NCBI GenBank assembly: GCA_947495685.1
Contig: CANLZY010000021.1
Span: forward strand, 1 to 64,000
From: an uncultured Tropicimonas sp.
Lineage (GTDB): Bacteria; Pseudomonadota; Alphaproteobacteria; Rhodobacterales; Rhodobacteraceae
Reading direction: 5' to 3'
Length of the DNA: 64,000 nucleotides
This document shows, one piece after another, positions 46,257 through 54,284 of the stretch. Under the pieces are notes generated by a model, which made no database searches, was not told where the DNA came from, and saw nothing but the letters and a program-made list of their open reading frames with translations. Made by a program: the position numbers and the translations under genes. Every line of letters starts with the position of its first letter. The first letter of the stretch is position 1.

Positions 46257-47572
46257 TTGTCCTGACGCTCGTCGTGATCTTCTTCGGGCTGATCGTCATC
46301 GGCGCCCCCATTGCGGTGGCGCTCGGCGGCTCGGCGCTTGTGTCGTCCTTCTTCTTCTCGCCGATCCCCGACGGCATTGTCGGCCAGAAGATCTACTCCA
46401 ACCTCAACCACTTCACCCTGATGGCAATCCCGTTCTTCTTCCTGGCGGCGGGCATCATGGAGCGCGGCGGGTTGGTGCAACGGCTGGTCGATTTCGCCCA
46501 GGCGCTTGTCGGGCATCTGCGCGCGGGCCTTGGCATGACGACGGTGCTCACCTGCATCTTCTTTGCCGCGATCTCCGGGTCCAGCCCGGCCACCGTGGCC
46601 GCGGTCGGCAATATCCTGTTCCCGTCGCTGCTCAAGGAGGGCTATTCCGAGAATTTCGCCATCGGCGCGCTGGCCACCTCCGGCTCGATCGGCATCCTGA
46701 TCCCGCCCTCGATCCCGCTCATCCTGTATGGTTTCTCGACCGAGACCTCGATCCCGGCCCTGTTCCTGGCCGGTATCCTTCCGGGGATCTTCTACGGCGG
46801 GATGCTGCTGCTGACCGCGCGGATCCTGGCGACGCGGGAAGGCGTGGCCGTTCGCGCCAAGGCAAGCCACAGCGAGGTTCGCAGTGCCTTCTGGTCCGGC
46901 CTTCCGGCGCTGTCGCTTCCGGCCTTTATCGTGGTCGGCATCTACGGCTTTCCCGAGTTCAGTGTCTTTGGCCTGCATTACGATGGCGGCGCCATCTTCA
47001 CGCCGACCGAGGCCGCGGCTATCTCGGCGATCCTTGCCATGGTCATCGGCTTTTTCATCTACAAGGAACTGAAGTTTCCCGACCTGCTGCGGGTCACGGC
47101 CGAAACCGGCCCCCGCGTCGGCATGATCTTCTGGATCACCGCCAATGCGCTGCTCTTCGGCTACTTCCTGACCAAGATCGGCCTGCCGGCGCAGATGGCG
47201 CAGTTCGTGCTCGACATGAACCTTTCGCCGATCGTCTTCCTGCTCTGCGTGAACGTGCTGCTGGTGGTCGTCGGCTTCTTCCTCGAAGGGGTTCCGACCA
47301 TCCTGATCTTTGCGCCACTGCTGGTCCCGGCGGCCGAAAGCCTCGGCATCGACCCGGTGCATTTCGCCGTGGTCATGGTGGTCAATATCGAGCTTGGACT
47401 GATCACTCCGCCGGTCGGGATCAACCTCTTCGTTGCCAGTTCGATCTCGGGCATGCCGGTGCTGTCGGTGTTCCGCGCAACGCTTCCATGGATGGTGGCC
47501 ACCATCATCACGCTGATGGTCGTCACCTTTTATCCGCCACTATCGCTGTTCCTGCCCGGACTCACCCAGTGA
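46253..47572 (+). CDS. dctM: TRAP transporter large membrane subunit (DctM type)
   Basis: 439 residues, about twelve hydrophobic segments. Diagnostic sequences: GAPIAVALGGSALV, LMAIPFFFLAAGIMERGGL, FFAAISGSSPATVAAVGNILFPSLLKEGYSENFAIGALATSGSIGILIPPSIPLILYG and the C-terminal VNIELGLITPPVGINLFVASSISGMPV. GTG start overlaps dctQ. Forms the sodium-dependent channel; substrate is set by the DctP protein encoded next. Confidence 0.93.
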   Translation: MIVLTLVVIFFGLIVIGAPIAVALGGSALVSSFFFSPIPDGIVGQKIYSNLNHFTLMAIPFFFLAAGIMERGGLVQRLVDFAQALVGHLRAGLGMTTVLTCIFFAAISGSSPATVAAVGNILFPSLLKEGYSENFAIGALATSGSIGILIPPSIPLILYGFSTETSIPALFLAGILPGIFYGGMLLLTARILATREGVAVRAKASHSEVRSAFWSGLPALSLPAFIVVGIYGFPEFSVFGLHYDGGAIFTPTEAAAISAILAMVIGFFIYKELKFPDLLRVTAETGPRVGMIFWITANALLFGYFLTKIGLPAQMAQFVLDMNLSPIVFLLCVNVLLVVVGFFLEGVPTILIFAPLLVPAAESLGIDPVHFAVVMVVNIELGLITPPVGINLFVASSISGMPVLSVFRATLPWMVATIITLMVVTFYPPLSLFLPGLTQ

Positions 47573-47619
47573 CCCGGACAGACCCCAATCCCTGAGCCCA
47601 CACTATTGAGGAGGAAACC

Positions 47620-48627
47620 ATGCTCTCGAAGACCCTGAAGACCACCAGCCTCGCCCTGGCCACCGCGCTCTTGGCCGCCAGTGCAAGTCTTGCCGCTGAT
47701 GTGCAGATGATCATGTCGAACGACAACAACTCCAAGGGCCTCAAGGGGCAGACCTTCGACTTCCTCGTCAGTGAACTTGAAACCCGTCTTGGCGACAGGA
47801 TCGATGTCGAGATGCACCATGGCGGGACGCTGTTCGATCAGCAGAGCCAGGTTCAGGGTCTGCAACTGGGCGGCGTGCATGTGATCTCGCCGACGGCGGG
47901 CATCTACAGTTCCGTCACCCCCAAGGTGGCCGCACTGCAGCTGCCGTTCATGCTGAACACGCCAGAGAAGATCCAGGCGGCGGTTGCGGACCCCATCGTT
48001 CGCGGCGCGATCATGCCCGATCTGAACAATCAGAATATCGAGATCATTGCGGTCTGGATGAACGGCCCGCGGGACCTGGGCTATCGCGGCGAAGATCCGA
48101 TCCTGATGCCCGAGGACGCCAAGGGCGTGAAGGTCCGGGTGCAATCCGCGCCGATCTTCGTGAAGACCTGGGAAGCGGTCGGTGCCAACCCGGTCGGGAT
48201 CAACTGGTCGGAAGCCCCGACGGCCCTCCAGCAGGGTGTGATCGATGCCGGCGAAGTGACGCCGAACTCCTGGCGCGGGTCGTCGACCTACCAGTTCGTC
48301 GATCACATCACGATGACCGATCACCAGTATTCCTTCTACCTGGTCGGCGCCAACAAGATGTGGTGGGACGAGATCCCGGCGGATGTGAAGACCGAGATCC
48401 AGGCTGCGCTGGATGCCACGACCGCCTGGAACATGGAAAGCGCCATCACGATCAATGCCGAGGCGATGGAGTTCATCGCCAGCGAAGGTAAGGGCGTGCA
48501 TTATCTCGACGACGCACAACGGGCGGCCTGGGCCGCAGCCATGATGCCCGTCTGGGAAGAGCTCGGCACCGGGATCGTCGGTGAAGAGGTCATGGCGCGC
48601 CTCAAGGAGATCGGTGGCGTGGAGTAA
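47620..48627 (+). CDS. dctP: TRAP transporter substrate-binding protein (DctP type)
   Basis: 335 residues. Signal peptide MLSKTLKTTSLALATALLAASASLAAD, then the DctP fold: GGTLFDQQSQVQGLQLGGVHVISPTAGIYSSVTPKVAALQLPF, the carboxylate-binding arginine region KGVKVRVQSAPIFVKTWEAVGANPVGINWSEAPTALQQGVIDAGEVTPN, and HQYSFYLVGANKMWWDEIP. The strong GAGGAGGAAA ribosome binding site suggests high expression, as expected for binding proteins. Convergent with the hydroxyacid dehydrogenase; a hairpin lies between them. Confidence 0.92.
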   Translation: MLSKTLKTTSLALATALLAASASLAADVQMIMSNDNNSKGLKGQTFDFLVSELETRLGDRIDVEMHHGGTLFDQQSQVQGLQLGGVHVISPTAGIYSSVTPKVAALQLPFMLNTPEKIQAAVADPIVRGAIMPDLNNQNIEIIAVWMNGPRDLGYRGEDPILMPEDAKGVKVRVQSAPIFVKTWEAVGANPVGINWSEAPTALQQGVIDAGEVTPNSWRGSSTYQFVDHITMTDHQYSFYLVGANKMWWDEIPADVKTEIQAALDATTAWNMESAITINAEAMEFIASEGKGVHYLDDAQRAAWAAAMMPVWEELGTGIVGEEVMARLKEIGGVE

Positions 48628-48649
48628 TCTGCCTCTGCACGAGAACACG

Positions 48650-48675
48650 AAGGGGCTGCCATTTGGCTGCCCTTT
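48650..48675. terminator. Hairpin between convergent dctP and hydroxyacid dehydrogenase genes
   Basis: AAGGG-GCT-GCC ... GGC-TG-CCCTT pairs with a small internal bulge around a four-base loop. The A and T ends would let it work in either direction, but the T-runs are short. Confidence 0.35.
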
Positions 48676-48697
48676 CCCGTTTCCATCACAGAACGCC

Positions 48698-49630
48698 TCA
48701 GTTGACGACGTTTCGCGGCGCCTTGCCGTCCAGGACATCGACCAATTGTTGCGCCACCACCTTGGCCGCCTGTGTGCGGACTTCCATCGAACTTGCCCCG
48801 ATGTGGTTCGTTCCGACGAAGGTCGGGATGCTGAACAGCGGGTGATCTGCCGCCGGCGGTTCGGTCTCGAACACATCCAGCGCCGCGCCGTAGATCCGCC
48901 CCGATACCAGCGCCTCAAACAACGCCGCCTCGTCGACAATGCCACCGCGCGAGGAACACACGACCATGGCGTTGGGTTTCATCCGTGAAATTGCACCTGC
49001 GCCGATCATGCCGCGCGTCTCCTCCGTCAGGTTGCAATGCACCGACACCACGTCTGCGCGCGCCAGGAGTGCCTCAAGATCGGCCACCTGCTCGCTGCCG
49101 TCAGGCCAGAGCGCGGTGGGAATGTGCGGGTCAAACCCGATCACCTTCATGTTGAACCCTCGGCCAAGTTTGTAGGCGACCGAGCGGCCGATCTGACCCA
49201 TGCCAATGATGCCCAGACACTTCTGGTCCAGCCCTTGCCCGATGAAAGCCTCGCGCGAGGCGTTTTCACCGGCGCGCAATCGACGGTCGCATACGGCGAT
49301 GCGCCGGCTGAGCGCGAGCAACAGGCCGACAGAAAGTTCGGCCACCGCCTCGGCATTTGCACCGGGCGTGTTCATGACGGGAATGCCCCGCGCCCGCGCC
49401 GCTGCAAGGTCGATCCGGTCGACGCCAGCCCCCTGTTTCGAGATCACCTGGAGCCTTTTGCAATGCGCCAGGTCGTCCCCGGTGACCCAGGTGTTGCCGC
49501 GCAGGACGATGCCGTCGGCCTCCGCACGCCAATCTTCGATCGCCGGGTTGTCCCACCGAACCACGTCGAATTTCTGTTCGATAATCTCCAATCCTTCGTC
49601 AGCGATCGGATCGAGTACATAGACTTTCAT
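48698..49630 (-). CDS. D-isomer-specific 2-hydroxyacid dehydrogenase
   Basis: 310 residues, the GyaR/SerA-like family. NAD site GIIGMGQIGRSVAYKLGRGFNMKVIGFDPH; catalytic arginine in VVCSSRGGIVDEAALFEAL; glutamate in GAALDVFETEPP; histidine in FVGTNHIGASS. Interconverts a D-2-hydroxy acid and an oxo acid with NAD(P)H; in this island it probably handles a product such as a tartronate or hydroxypyruvate, which is inference. The ATTGGC-type motif lies upstream at 49786-49798. Divergent from the LysR gene after 410 bases. Confidence 0.92.
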   Translation of the reverse strand: MKVYVLDPIADEGLEIIEQKFDVVRWDNPAIEDWRAEADGIVLRGNTWVTGDDLAHCKRLQVISKQGAGVDRIDLAAARARGIPVMNTPGANAEAVAELSVGLLLALSRRIAVCDRRLRAGENASREAFIGQGLDQKCLGIIGMGQIGRSVAYKLGRGFNMKVIGFDPHIPTALWPDGSEQVADLEALLARADVVSVHCNLTEETRGMIGAGAISRMKPNAMVVCSSRGGIVDEAALFEALVSGRIYGAALDVFETEPPAADHPLFSIPTFVGTNHIGASSMEVRTQAAKVVAQQLVDVLDGKAPRNVVN

Positions 49631-49785
49631 TGCGGTCTTCCCTTGGCCTTTTCTGGTGCGGGCAGGTCCCGAAACGCCGGGTCGGACCTGTCAGAAACCT
49701 TGCTTGCCGTGCACGAGCTGTGGCGGCTGCGTGACCCACGGAGCGGCCAGTCGTTGCCGCCCTCGTTCAATATGATTAATAGCAC

Positions 49786-49798
49786 GTCAAAAGCCAAT
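49786..49798 (-). promoter_or_regulatory. ATTGGCTTTTGAC site upstream of the hydroxyacid dehydrogenase
   Basis: Reads ATTGGCTTTTGAC on the minus strand, 156 bases before the dehydrogenase start, and agrees with the motif at 31.48, 32.86-32.92 and 33.21 kb. It places this distant gene under the same proposed GntR control. The rest of 49631-50040 shows no other feature to me. Confidence 0.5.
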
Positions 49799-50040
49799 AA
49801 GGGAGTCCGGCGAGAGCGAAGAAACCTCCATTCGCCAACCCGAAAGCTCGCAGCGCCGACGCCACCGCCGGGCCGTGCGCTGTCAGGGGCTGACAGGGCT
49901 CGCTGCTGGAAAGACCGAGGGTGAGGAGCCCGGATGGGTCTGTGCGCGGCGGAGGTCAGGACTGCGCGCAGTTGCGCCAAGTGCGCATTGATCGCGCATT
50001 CATGCGACATTAGTCTCTGGCCGGACAATGGGAGCTGACC

Positions 50041-50946
50041 ATGGACAAGTGGGTCGAGATTCGAACGGCATATCACGTGGCAAAGCTGGGAACGGTCAGC
50101 GCGGCGGCCGAGACCCTTGGCGTTCACCGCGCGACCGTGAACCGTCACATCGACGCGCTTGAGGCCCACCTTGGCAGCAAGCTCTTTCAGCGCCACGGCC
50201 GCGGCTATGTGTTGACCGAGACCGGTCGCGAACTGCTCACCGTCATGGGGCGGGCCGACGAGATGGTGGCGGATTTCACCGGCCGCACCCGGGCGCGCGA
50301 CACCGAGTTGACCGGCGAAATCATCATCACCACGGTGCCGCCTCTGGCCGGGCGGCTCATGGCCCCCATCATGCGGTTCCGCGATCAGAACCCGAAAACG
50401 CGTGTCACGTTGCTGGCCGAGGAGGAACTGCTCAAACTGGAGTACGGAGAGGCGCATGTTGCCCTTCGTGGGGGGGCAAGACCTGACCAGGACGACTATG
50501 TCGTTCAGGATTTCGAGCGGCTGGATTTTGGCCTCTATGCCCATGACCGATACGTCCGTCGCCGTGGCCTCCCGGGGAACGCGGCGGATTTCGCCACGCA
50601 TGATTTCATTGGCATTCCGAACCGCAGGGGAGGCTCCCTCCTCGAGGCCTGGCTGTCCCGGATCGCCCCCGAGGAACAGGTTGTCCTGCGGACATCCGAT
50701 GTGCGGACCACGCAGGACGCGATCCTGGCCGGTGTGGCGATCGGCTTCCTGCCGGAACACCTGGCGCATCGATACCCGGACTTGCATCAGGTTCTGCCGC
50801 CACGTCCGGAGTGGTCGATCCAGCTCTGGCTCGTCACGCATGTCGACCTGCACCGGACAGACAAGGTCCAGGCCATGCTGAAGTGCATCAAGGAGGCGCC
50901 CCTTCCATTTGGCAATGTTGAGGAGCGCCTGGACAGCGGTCCCTGA
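50041..50946 (+). CDS. LysR-family transcriptional regulator
   Basis: 301 residues. N-terminal helix-turn-helix WVEIRTAYHVAKLGTVSAAAETLGVHRATVNRHIDALEAHLGSKLFQRHGRGYVLTETGREL, then a periplasmic-binding-protein-like effector domain (GEIIITTVPPLAGRLMAPIMRFRDQNPKTRVTLLAEEELLKLEYGEAHVALRGGARP; DAILAGVAIGFLPEHLA). The ATG at 50041 is preceded by GGGAGCTGACC, a workable site. Divergent from the hydroxyacid dehydrogenase, a typical arrangement for a LysR protein controlling its neighbour. Which genes it controls is not shown; it is the third regulator of the island. Confidence 0.92.
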   Translation: MDKWVEIRTAYHVAKLGTVSAAAETLGVHRATVNRHIDALEAHLGSKLFQRHGRGYVLTETGRELLTVMGRADEMVADFTGRTRARDTELTGEIIITTVPPLAGRLMAPIMRFRDQNPKTRVTLLAEEELLKLEYGEAHVALRGGARPDQDDYVVQDFERLDFGLYAHDRYVRRRGLPGNAADFATHDFIGIPNRRGGSLLEAWLSRIAPEEQVVLRTSDVRTTQDAILAGVAIGFLPEHLAHRYPDLHQVLPPRPEWSIQLWLVTHVDLHRTDKVQAMLKCIKEAPLPFGNVEERLDSGP

Positions 50947-51537
50947 TGCGCACGAGGCCCCTCCGGGGATGCCGAAGGGCCGTTTGGGGTTCCTGTCCGA
51001 CCGCCGGTCAGGTCCATGTCGGTCGCGGTGCGGTTCTGCCGGGCGCCGGGGCGCAGCACGACGGGTTCTGCCCTGTGTGATTGGTCGCACTCATGCGCAA
51101 GTGTCGTGCGTTTCGGTGCCTGTTCGCGCAGCAGGGATCACGGTATGCCGCTTGCAATGACGGGCAAGAACCCTCGCGTGTCTGCCTGCACACCGACCGT
51201 ATCGAGATGGCCCCATGAGACTGAACGTCGAGACTCCCCTGGCACTGCGCGCATTCGTCATTGCCATCGGAATTGTTGCGAAGCTCGGTCTTCCGGCGGT
51301 TTCCGATGCGTCGGGGCCGGCCAATTGTGCCGAAAACACCGGCTATGCCTGCACCATGGACCTGTCTGAACTGGGCAGGCAGGACAGGCATATCTGACGT
51401 GCAGACCACCGGGGTTGAGCCGCGCTTGTGGCATGGAACCTCATGACGCTGATCGCCCCCGCCTCAAGCGGACATTCCCGATCCACCATTCGCCCGCGTT
51501 CCAACCTGAAAAGACACACCCAAGTGACCTACGCCCA
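50947..51537. other. Intergenic stretch between LysR and MFS genes
   Basis: A 590-base stretch. One short plus-strand frame (51215-51397, 60 residues, MRLNVETPLALRAFVIAIGI at the start) has a hydrophobic N terminus like a signal peptide and two cysteines in NCAENTGYAC; there is no convincing ribosome binding site, so it is not called a gene. No other feature is recognised. Confidence 0.4.
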
Positions 51538-52782
51538 ATGACCGACCTGCAAGCGGTCGCACCCCATGAGCCGGCGGCAACCGATCACACCCCGGCCCTG
51601 CCGCTGACCGAATTCGTCGCGCTGATGGCCGTGTTGATGGCGATCGTCGCCTTTTCCACCGACGCCATGCTGCCGGCGTTTCCGGAGATTTCTGCCGAGC
51701 TTTCGCCCACCGCGCCCAACCGGGCGCAGTTGATCGTCACCTTCTTCCTGCTGGGATTGGGGGTCGGCACGATCTTCACCGGGCCGATGTCGGATGCCTG
51801 GGGGCGCAAGCCGGTGATCCTTGGCGGCGCCGTGGTCTATATCGCCGGGGCCGTGATCTGCTGGCAAGCCGGGTCGCTCGAGGTGATGCTGGGCGGACGG
51901 ATCCTTCAGGGGGTCGGTGGCGCGGCGGGGCGGACGGTCTGCATGGCCATCGTGCGCGACCTGTATGCGGGGCGCCGGATGTCGCAGATCTCTTCGCTGA
52001 TCATGATGATCTTTTCCATTGTCCCGGCGATTGCGCCCACGTTCGGTGCACAGGTGATCTATCTGGCCGGCTGGCGGGCGATCTTTGTCGCCTTCATCCT
52101 CGTTTCAGCCAGCGGGGCAACCTGGTTCTGGCTGCGCCAGCCCGAGACATTGTCGATCGCAAGACGGACACCGCTCCGGCTCGGGAGTCTCCTGGAGAAC
52201 ACACGCCACGTCCTGTCGATGCCGGTGGTGATCGTCGCGATCATCGTTCAGGTGCTGACGTACGGAACGCTGTTCTCGATGATCTCGTCGGTCCAGCAGA
52301 TCTTCGACATCACCTACGGACACGGAGGGCACTTCCACTTCTGGTTTGCCGGGGTCGCCCTGCTGGCCGCAAGCTCGGGTTTCATCAATGCCGGGCTGGT
52401 CAACAGATTGGGCATGCGCTTCATGATCAACGCGATGGTGATGCTGCAGATCGTCATCTCGGCGACGGCTGCGTTGCTTCTGGGGGGCGCCGGGCTCTCG
52501 GGGACTGCCGGCTTCGCCGTCTTCCTCGTCTTCACCCTGGGGGTCTTTTTCCAGAACGGGCTGATCGCCGGAAACTCGACGGCGCTGGCGATGGAGCCAC
52601 TGGGCCACCTCGCGGGGCTGGCAGCCTCGGCCATGGGCGCGGTCAGCACCATCCTCGCCGTCCTGATCGCGATCCCGGTCGGGCAGGCCTTTGATGGCAC
52701 GCCCCTGCCGCTGGTCCTCTGTGCGCTCGTCTGTGCCTGCCTCAGCTTCGGGACCATGCGGTTCCTGCCGCCGCGGGATTGA
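51538..52782 (+). CDS. Bcr/CflA-family MFS drug-resistance transporter
   Basis: 414 residues, about twelve membrane segments. Marks: FSTDAMLPAFPEISAEL near the N terminus (conserved in Bcr/CflA), LGLGVGTIFTGPMSDAWGRKPVILGGAVVYIAGAVICW (the MFS motif A GPxSDxxGRKP), GRILQGVGGAAGRTVCMAIVRDLYAG (motif C-like, with RD) and NGLIAGNSTALAMEP near the end. Exports drugs such as bicyclomycin in relatives. ATG 51538 chosen; an in-frame longer start at 51415 would add a soluble tail unlike the family. Confidence 0.92.
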   Translation: MTDLQAVAPHEPAATDHTPALPLTEFVALMAVLMAIVAFSTDAMLPAFPEISAELSPTAPNRAQLIVTFFLLGLGVGTIFTGPMSDAWGRKPVILGGAVVYIAGAVICWQAGSLEVMLGGRILQGVGGAAGRTVCMAIVRDLYAGRRMSQISSLIMMIFSIVPAIAPTFGAQVIYLAGWRAIFVAFILVSASGATWFWLRQPETLSIARRTPLRLGSLLENTRHVLSMPVVIVAIIVQVLTYGTLFSMISSVQQIFDITYGHGGHFHFWFAGVALLAASSGFINAGLVNRLGMRFMINAMVMLQIVISATAALLLGGAGLSGTAGFAVFLVFTLGVFFQNGLIAGNSTALAMEPLGHLAGLAASAMGAVSTILAVLIAIPVGQAFDGTPLPLVLCALVCACLSFGTMRFLPPRD

Positions 52783-52948
52783 CACATGGCACCGCAGAGC
52801 TGTGGCACCTCCATCCGGACCCTGCCGCGCTATCCCGCGGCCCAAACCGCTCCGGGATCTCCGTTTCGCTGACCGTCGTTGAGATTTTTCGAAGCCAAAT
52901 ACGTGTATGTGACGGTCTCCTGGGCGCGCGCCCGTCGTTTTGCTGACG

Positions 52949-53572
52949 TCAGGTCCCTGCCACTTTGCCCGAGCTCGATACCTGGCGCAGCCGATCGAAC
53001 TCCTCGGCCATGTCGTCCGCAAGCCGGGAAAGGGAGACCCTGTCCGTTCCCTGGTGAAGCTCGAACCGGATTGCGGTGATGTCCGCCTGCAGCAGGCGGG
53101 CGAGACGGTCCGGATCGGCGTCCGCCCGGATTTCACCGTCCTCGATGGCCTTGCGAAAAAGCCCTGCCATGGCGTCGCGCATGCTGGTGAGGTAGCCGCG
53201 GGAGGTCTCGGCGATTTTCGGATCGGTCGAGCGAGTGTCCACCACCGTCTTGAAGAGCATGCAGGCCTGCGCCTTTGGGTGCCCCTCCGGCATCGTTGCG
53301 TAGGATCGCAGGTGCGCAACGATGCCGTCCATGGTGGACGGCGCCGCGTTCATCTGGGCTTCGAAGTTTGCGCGAGACATGTCGTAATAGCGCTTGAGCG
53401 CCTCCAGGAAGAGGCCTTCCTTGCTGCCGAAGGCCGCATAGATGCTGCCGGGCTTCATTTTCAACGCCGCTTCGAGGTCTTTCAGAGACGTTGCATGGAA
53501 CCCCTTGTCCCAAAAGAGTGTCATCGCGGCCTCAAGGGCCTCGTCTCGGTTGTATGGCGCAGCACGTTTCAT
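52949..53572 (-). CDS. TetR/AcrR-family regulator
   Basis: 207 residues. The helix-turn-helix is AAPYNRDEALEAAMTLFWDKGFHATSLKDLEAALKMKPGSIYAAFGSKEGLFLEALKRYYDM, the AcrR-like form. The rest is an alpha-helical ligand domain (MDGIVAHLRSYATMPEGHPKAQACMLFKTVVD; YLTSMRDAMAGLFRKAIEDGEIRADADPDRLARLLQADITAIRFELHQG) with the conserved 'CML' as in the NemR/YjdC subgroup, whose members sense electrophiles with a cysteine. Divergent from an SDR remnant; a dyad (ATTGAG-N6-CTCAAT) lies between. Confidence 0.9.
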   Translation of the reverse strand: MKRAAPYNRDEALEAAMTLFWDKGFHATSLKDLEAALKMKPGSIYAAFGSKEGLFLEALKRYYDMSRANFEAQMNAAPSTMDGIVAHLRSYATMPEGHPKAQACMLFKTVVDTRSTDPKIAETSRGYLTSMRDAMAGLFRKAIEDGEIRADADPDRLARLLQADITAIRFELHQGTDRVSLSRLADDMAEEFDRLRQVSSSGKVAGT

Positions 53573-53637
53573 GTCGGCCTCTTCATAGGCGAAAAATCCA
53601 TCCTTGTCTTGGGCATGTAGGTACCGTGATGGGGAAA

Positions 53638-53655
53638 ATTGAGCGATTACTCAAT
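53638..53655. promoter_or_regulatory. Candidate TetR operator dyad
   Basis: ATTGAG-CGATTA-CTCAAT is a perfect 6-base inverted repeat with a 6-base spacer, the layout TetR-family dimers bind. It lies between the divergent tetR gene (start 53572) and the SDR remnant. Confidence 0.45.
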
Positions 53656-53700
53656 AACGCCTGCATCCTGCCCACCGCAACATCGGACAGGAGAGCCGTC

Positions 53701-53889
53701 GTGGAAAAGACGTTCAAGGACAAGTACGGAAGTTGGGCGCGGATCACCGGCGCGACGCCTGGTTTTGGTGCCGAACTGGCGGACCAGCTGGCCTCCAAGG
53801 GGCTGAATGTGGGGCTTGTGGCGCGATGCGAGGTCGAGTTGCGGACCTATGCCGAGACGCTGCAAACAGCGCACGGCGTCCAGACCTGA
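53701..53889 (+). pseudogene. Short-chain dehydrogenase, truncated to the N-terminal NAD-binding part
   Basis: From a GTG the frame reads EKTFKDKYGSWARITGATPGFG, then AELADQLASKGLNVGLVAR, which is the first Rossmann beta-alpha-beta of a classical SDR (TGxxxGxG), and ends at THGVQT before a stop after 62 codons. An intact SDR has about 250 residues with a catalytic SYK triad, none of which follows. An earlier ATG at 53629 is in frame but overlaps the dyad. Truncated remnant of a TetR-regulated gene, probably; its family is moderately sure. Confidence 0.6.
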
Positions 53890-54284
53890 CCCATCGCGGC
53901 CGACCGTCTTCCCGAGCGATTTTCGGATTGCCCGAGCCCGCCGGAACCCTGTTCATGAGCGACGCTTCCAGAGGGTTGTTGTACACACCATGGCCGTTGT
54001 CACAGTGCCGTTGCCGCTCGTTCGTGGGCTTGCCCTGTTAAGCGCGTTGTCTGCCAGAGGGTATCGCTGGCCCGGGGGGGGGCGGGCTCCAGGGCCTTTC
54101 CACGGGGGCAGTTCCATCTGGTTTCCGAGGTCGCGCACGGATCTTGGTGCGCAAGATCGGCAATTGGGCGCTTTCTCGGAACCTCATGACCGCACACCAG
54201 GTACAGGAAACCGCACCCGGAACGGCGTCTGGCCAAAGTCTGCCGCCTGTGTCAGGTGGGCTCTGCGAGACACGGGAGACGGCT
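53890..54284. other. Stretch between SDR remnant and EamA gene
   Basis: About 395 bases with no gene of its own that I can support. It may contain leftover sequence of the truncated SDR and the promoter of the EamA gene. An in-frame extension of the EamA frame (from 54144) overlaps it but lacks family similarity. Confidence 0.4.

Noticed and set aside
51215-51397. Short frame with a hydrophobic start between the LysR and MFS genes
   Set aside because: No convincing ribosome binding site or family; kept as a remark in the intergenic entry.
52105-53319. 404-residue minus-strand frame spanning the MFS transporter and TetR genes
   Set aside because: It runs through two genes on either strand and has low-complexity arginine-rich sequence.
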